Assembly (NCBI GenBank): GCA_944324215.1
Contig: CALUVP010000162.1
Span: 1 to 53,520, forward strand
Source: Candidatus Gastranaerophilales bacterium
Lineage (GTDB): Bacteria; Cyanobacteriota; Vampirovibrionia; Gastranaerophilales; Gastranaerophilaceae
Direction: 5' to 3'
Length of the DNA: 53,520 nt
The position numbers and the translations under genes are program-made. This document shows positions 50,491 to 53,520 of the stretch, in pieces. The notes beneath the pieces were generated by a model. It saw nothing but the letters and a program-made list of their open reading frames with translations, had not been told where the DNA came from and did not search any database. Position 1 is the stretch's first letter. Each line of letters starts with the position of its first letter.

Positions 50491-50962
50491 TAATTGCATC
50501 GACAACTTCTCTAAAAGCACCATCTCCACCCATAGATGAAGTAATTTGAACTCCTTCTATATTTTTAATTTTTTCTACAGCATTAGGAACAGTTATTGCA
50601 TATTTAGCATAACAAAGTGAATCATAATCATTAATATCATCACCTATATAAACAAATTCATCTTCACTTAGCCCATATCTTTCAAGTATTGACTTTAGAA
50701 CGTCAATCTTTATACGAATACCCTGATGTACCTCTTCCACATTAAATTTTTTTGAAATAATCTCAATCGCGGAATTTTTCTCACCTGAAATAATCCCTAT
50801 TCTGTAACCGTTTTTTCTAAGGATGGAAAAAGCCATAACATCTTTAAAATTAAGTTTTCTTGACATTTCACCTTTAGAATCAATGTAGACACAATTGTCA
50901 GTAACTATTCCATCAAAATCAGTAATTATAAATTTTATTGTGTTAGGAAGTTCTATAGCCAT
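50456..50962 (-). CDS. kdsC: KdsC-type HAD phosphatase
   Basis: The 168-residue protein is of the C0-type HAD family that dephosphorylates Kdo-8-P or nonulosonate-9-P. Motif I is ITDFDGIVTDN (nucleophile Asp15, Asp17), motif II is GIISGEK, and motif IV is VYIGDDINDYD. The gene starts 1 bp after the NeuB-type synthase gene, so the pair likely acts consecutively: condensation with PEP, then removal of the phosphate. Whether the product is Kdo, Kdn or a sialic acid is not decided by sequence. Confidence 0.88.
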   Translation of the reverse strand: MAIELPNTIKFIITDFDGIVTDNCVYIDSKGEMSRKLNFKDVMAFSILRKNGYRIGIISGEKNSAIEIISKKFNVEEVHQGIRIKIDVLKSILERYGLSEDEFVYIGDDINDYDSLCYAKYAITVPNAVEKIKNIEGVQITSSMGGDGAFREVVDAIINNSADLGHGY

Positions 50963-50963
50963 T

Positions 50964-51836
50964 TTATTGTACTCTTCTCAGCTTATCTATTATAGGTAAT
51001 TCTCTTTTATATACTACTTTTATTCCATCACCTAAAAGCAGAGGAGTTTGTCTAATATCTCTTACTAAATGATATAATCCTGCCATTTCAAGACTCGCTG
51101 CCTGATCAGATCCCCAATTTGTTCTATCAGTTGTTATATGTCTTTCAACTGAATTAGCTCCTAAAGCAACTGCTAATACAGAAGGCGTTACTCCCCGTTC
51201 GTGCCCTGAATATCCTATAGGACAAGAAAACTCTTCTCTAAAGGTTTCGATAACTCTCAAATTAGTTTCTTCAGCGTTTGATGGATAAGTCGAGGTACAA
51301 TGATAAATTATCAAATCTTCCTCACCTAAAATTGATACAGCATGTTTTATCTGCTCCATTGTACTCATACCTGTAGACAGTAGAATAGGTTTACCCTTAG
51401 ATTTTGTATACTTCAGCAAATTATCATCAGTTAAGGATGCTGAGGCAATTTTATAACAAGGAACATCAAATTTTTCCATAAAGTCCACAGACTGTTCATC
51501 CCAACAAGAAGCAAACCACATTATACCGTGCTGGCGACAATATGAATCTATTTCTCTATACTCTTCTTCTCCAAACTCCAGACCTCTTTTTAAATCGCCA
51601 TTGGTTTTCCCAAAAACACTAGTTCTTTCCTTGGCCAATTCTTCTTTTGTATAAACAATATCAACAGTACGTTTTTGAAATTTAACCGCATCACACCCTG
51701 TTGTAACTGCAATATCAATCATTCTTTTTGCTAAATCAACCGAACCATTATGATTAATTCCGATTTCAGCAATAATAAAGCATGGAAACCCATCTCCTAC
51801 AATTTTGTTACCAATTCTAACACACTTTTTTTCCAT
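50964..51836 (-). CDS. neuB: NeuB-type nonulosonate (sialic/Kdn) synthase, no SAF domain
   Basis: It condenses PEP with a mannosamine-type sugar or its 6-phosphate. The TIM barrel is complete: FIIAEIGINHNGSVDLAKRM (about 20-39), CDAVKFQKR, CYKIASASLTD, ILLSTGMSTMEQI, CTSTYPSN, GYSGHERGV and VERHITTDRT. At 290 residues it stops where the C-terminal antifreeze-like (SAF) domain of NeuB normally begins. No frameshift remnant of that domain is visible before the next gene, so a short form rather than damage is likely. Coupled to the HAD phosphatase. Confidence 0.87.
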   Translation of the reverse strand: MEKKCVRIGNKIVGDGFPCFIIAEIGINHNGSVDLAKRMIDIAVTTGCDAVKFQKRTVDIVYTKEELAKERTSVFGKTNGDLKRGLEFGEEEYREIDSYCRQHGIMWFASCWDEQSVDFMEKFDVPCYKIASASLTDDNLLKYTKSKGKPILLSTGMSTMEQIKHAVSILGEEDLIIYHCTSTYPSNAEETNLRVIETFREEFSCPIGYSGHERGVTPSVLAVALGANSVERHITTDRTNWGSDQAASLEMAGLYHLVRDIRQTPLLLGDGIKVVYKRELPIIDKLRRVQ

Positions 51837-51851
51837 TAAGACACCATTACA

Positions 51852-52643
51852 TTATAAATACTTTTTGTACAATACAAACTCTTCTGGATCAACCTTATGT
51901 TGAAGACCTTGTTCAACTTTTTCTTCCCCAATATTGCTTGGATTTGTATGAAAAAGCTTATCAATTATACCATCTGAATTTTCTTCTTCATAAATTTCAG
52001 AAAATTCAAATCCATCATTCTCGACATTACTCTCTTTAACTTCTTCCGGCTCAGCTTGCGTTTCTGTCCTTACCTTTGAAATAACTTTAGTAAACCCCGG
52101 AATTTCTATTTTAGGGATTTCAATTTTTGGTATACGAATATTTGGAATTTCTATTTTAGAAAATTCACCTTCTTCTATATCTTCATTCTGACAAGAACCC
52201 AAATCCTTTATCAAATGAATAGAATTAGTGGACGCACCTATCAGCATACGCTTACCGTCCAATTCCACAACGTGAAGCGTTTTATTAGCCCCCAAAGGTG
52301 TTGTAGATATAACGGAAACGTGAGATGCTGAGTTGTCACCCATTTGCCTTTTCATAGTCTTTAGACCAAATTTGTTAAGCTTTGTATACAAAATCCCTGT
52401 CGCATAAATTAAAAGTATAACAAAAATTAAAGACAAAACCATAGAAAATAAATTAGGTTCAGCTACTGTTGGTTGAGCAGCCAAATTATTTACATTATCT
52501 ACAGTCGAGACCGAAGAAGCTTGTGCAGCACTTGCAAGCGGCTCAGGTAAATCAGGAAGAACATCAAACTTTTCAACAGCATAACAGACTTGCGCAACAA
52601 GCCCTACGTATACTCCCAATATTATACCCAAAATCTTTCTCAT
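51852..52643 (-). CDS. fliO: FliO-like flagellar/type III export protein with long tail
   Basis: A signal-like N-terminus (1-22, CYA) and a membrane segment (about 67-87, LFSMVLSLIFVILLIYATGI) precede the FliO core. The core carries ISTTPLGANKTLHVVELDGK followed by RMLIGASTNSIHLI. FliO stabilises assembly of the FliPQR export gate. The last ~115 residues are unusual: an IPxI(E/R) repeat (IPNIRIPKIEIPKIEIPGF), then an acidic tail. No fliP, fliQ or fliR follows; the next genes are neuB and kdsC. The promoter TTGTCC-18-TACAAT overlaps that of the divergent kinase. Confidence 0.82.
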   Translation of the reverse strand: MRKILGIILGVYVGLVAQVCYAVEKFDVLPDLPEPLASAAQASSVSTVDNVNNLAAQPTVAEPNLFSMVLSLIFVILLIYATGILYTKLNKFGLKTMKRQMGDNSASHVSVISTTPLGANKTLHVVELDGKRMLIGASTNSIHLIKDLGSCQNEDIEEGEFSKIEIPNIRIPKIEIPKIEIPGFTKVISKVRTETQAEPEEVKESNVENDGFEFSEIYEEENSDGIIDKLFHTNPSNIGEEKVEQGLQHKVDPEEFVLYKKYL

Positions 52644-52705
52644 TTAAATAAACCTTATTTTCTGTTATAATTGTACCATAAAAAAATAAAATAGGACAAG
52701 TAAGC
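52643..52705. promoter_or_regulatory. Divergent promoters for fliO and the histidine kinase
   Basis: Leftward: TTGTCC (52694-52699), 18 bp, TACAAT (52670-52675). Rightward: TTTAAA (52643-52648), 17 bp, TATAAT (52666-52671). The two -10 boxes overlap, so only one direction can be occupied at a time. Confidence 0.55.
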
Positions 52706-53520
52706 ATGCTTTTCGAAATTTTGGATCATATATTAGGGGATAGTGGAACTTTTTTTATACATATCTTAAATATTTTAGTACTAATTACCTTAATAGCACT
52801 CTTTGTTTTTGCAAGAAAAGCCGGTAAAAATTGGACTAGAGTAAACGATTATTTGGGAGTCATTACAAAAACTGTAAATTCAGTAAGATATGGTGATTTA
52901 ACAAAAAAAATTGAAAAAATGGATTTACCTAATACAGAACCATTGGCAGAAAGCATTAACCGAATGATAGAAACACTTTCTGACAGAGAGAAAATGGTAA
53001 TAGAATCTCAAACAGAATTATACAGACAAAACAAATTACTTGAAGCGGTTATAAATTCCTTATCAGATGGCTTGATAATTTTAGACGAAAATCATAGAAT
53101 CCTAAGGGCTACAACCAAAATCAGCAAATGGTTTGATATTGATGGAAAAAAACTCCTTGGCGAATCTTTGGATGATTACATTAAAATTCCTTCCAGAAGT
53201 CATGTTGAAGATTTAAAAGAATGCGAAATTATTATAAACGCTAATGAATCTAAAAATTTCATTGCAAGTACTATAGAACTAAAATTAGAAGACAAAAAGA
53301 AACGTTTCATTATGATTATACAAAATATCACAAACCAAAAGGAATTGGAGACATTAAAAGAAGATTTTGTAGCAACATTAACACACGATTTAAAAGTACC
53401 AATTATAGCAGAGAAGAACGTTTTAGAGTTATTCCTTAATAATACATTTGGAGAAGTATCTCCAAAACAAAAAATCGCTTTAAAAAACATGCAAACCTCA
53501 AATCAAGAGCTTCTGGATTT
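52706..53520 (+). CDS. Sensor histidine kinase, 3' end beyond window
   Basis: The frame is open from ATG 52706 to the window edge (271 codons). One N-terminal membrane segment (about 18-37, HILNILVLITLIALFVFARK) is followed by a HAMP-like linker (about 45-95) and a PAS domain (about 108-215, NSLSDGLIILDENHRI). A HisKA dimerisation domain with FVATLTHDLKVP follows (phosphoacceptor His227). The catalytic ATPase domain is cut off. AGGA precedes the ATG. It shares a divergent promoter with fliO. Signal and partner regulator unknown. Confidence 0.9.
   Translation, partial: MLFEILDHILGDSGTFFIHILNILVLITLIALFVFARKAGKNWTRVNDYLGVITKTVNSVRYGDLTKKIEKMDLPNTEPLAESINRMIETLSDREKMVIESQTELYRQNKLLEAVINSLSDGLIILDENHRILRATTKISKWFDIDGKKLLGESLDDYIKIPSRSHVEDLKECEIIINANESKNFIASTIELKLEDKKKRFIMIIQNITNQKELETLKEDFVATLTHDLKVPIIAEKNVLELFLNNTFGEVSPKQKIALKNMQTSNQELLD

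Overview
Organism. The window is AT-rich and densely coded. It carries a complete Gram-negative envelope programme: BamA, a Skp-like chaperone, LpxI, LpxB, LptB and an LptF/G permease. It also holds a cyanobacterial-type glutathione synthetase, an Omp85 protein that appears to have only three POTRA domains, and scattered flagellar-export relatives (FliW, CsrA, FliO, an FlhA cytoplasmic domain). No photosynthesis gene is present. The best fit is a non-photosynthetic relative of Cyanobacteria (Gastranaerophilales/Melainabacteria type). This is inference from gene content; the partial 16S at the left edge is the direct test.

Layout. 1-733: 5' end of a 16S rRNA gene on the minus strand, with a long leader, two promoters and a duplicated upstream element. 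735-3812: HTH/zinc-ribbon protein, Ogt, secreted GH13 glycosidase, L,D-transpeptidase. 3816-9031 (minus): Der; a TPR/FliW/CsrA operon with two uncharacterised followers; GshB. 9109-15652: phosphoesterase, metallo-beta-lactamase-fold enzyme, TPR protein, a MEMO1-AMMECR1 fusion, GalE, RecF. 15803-16456: HTH protein and a possible short RNA. 16453-23676 (minus): bamA, skp, pdp, a DUF4177/FlhA-C fusion gene, lpxI, lpxB. 23832-32461: nucleotide and NAD metabolism (udp, nadD-yqeK, apt), envelope proteins, a GT2 polysaccharide synthase, an amino-acid symporter and a LeuA/NifV-type synthase. 32525-38700: a glycine-zipper envelope protein, tRNA-Gln, a Gly/Met-rich protein, an lptB-lptFG-phosphodiester glycosidase operon, and rplJ-rplL with an L10 leader. 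38708-43928: two membrane glycosyltransferases and a divergent locus of a coiled-coil protein and a glycine-rich repeat protein. 43954-49204: rpsU, tRNA-Cys, dnaA, a TPR protein, nadE. 49255-53520: an HExxH membrane protein, a KdsC/NeuB-type nonulosonate pair, FliO, and a histidine kinase cut by the window edge.

How it fits together. Most of the window is housekeeping and outer-envelope biogenesis. Three less ordinary layers stand out. (1) A soluble FlhA cytoplasmic domain fused to a DUF4177-like module lies in the bamA-lpxB cluster, in the place where lpxD-fabZ-lpxA usually lie. (2) A bipartite promoter-like motif (CAATT, then TACTTTATA 19 bases later) occurs at four unlinked loci. Two drive glycine-rich proteins, one drives a 93-residue protein of unknown family, and one precedes only a terminator. 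(3) Many genes have a -10 box 6-7 bases before the ATG, which implies frequent leaderless mRNAs. No CRISPR array, insertion sequence or prophage was seen.
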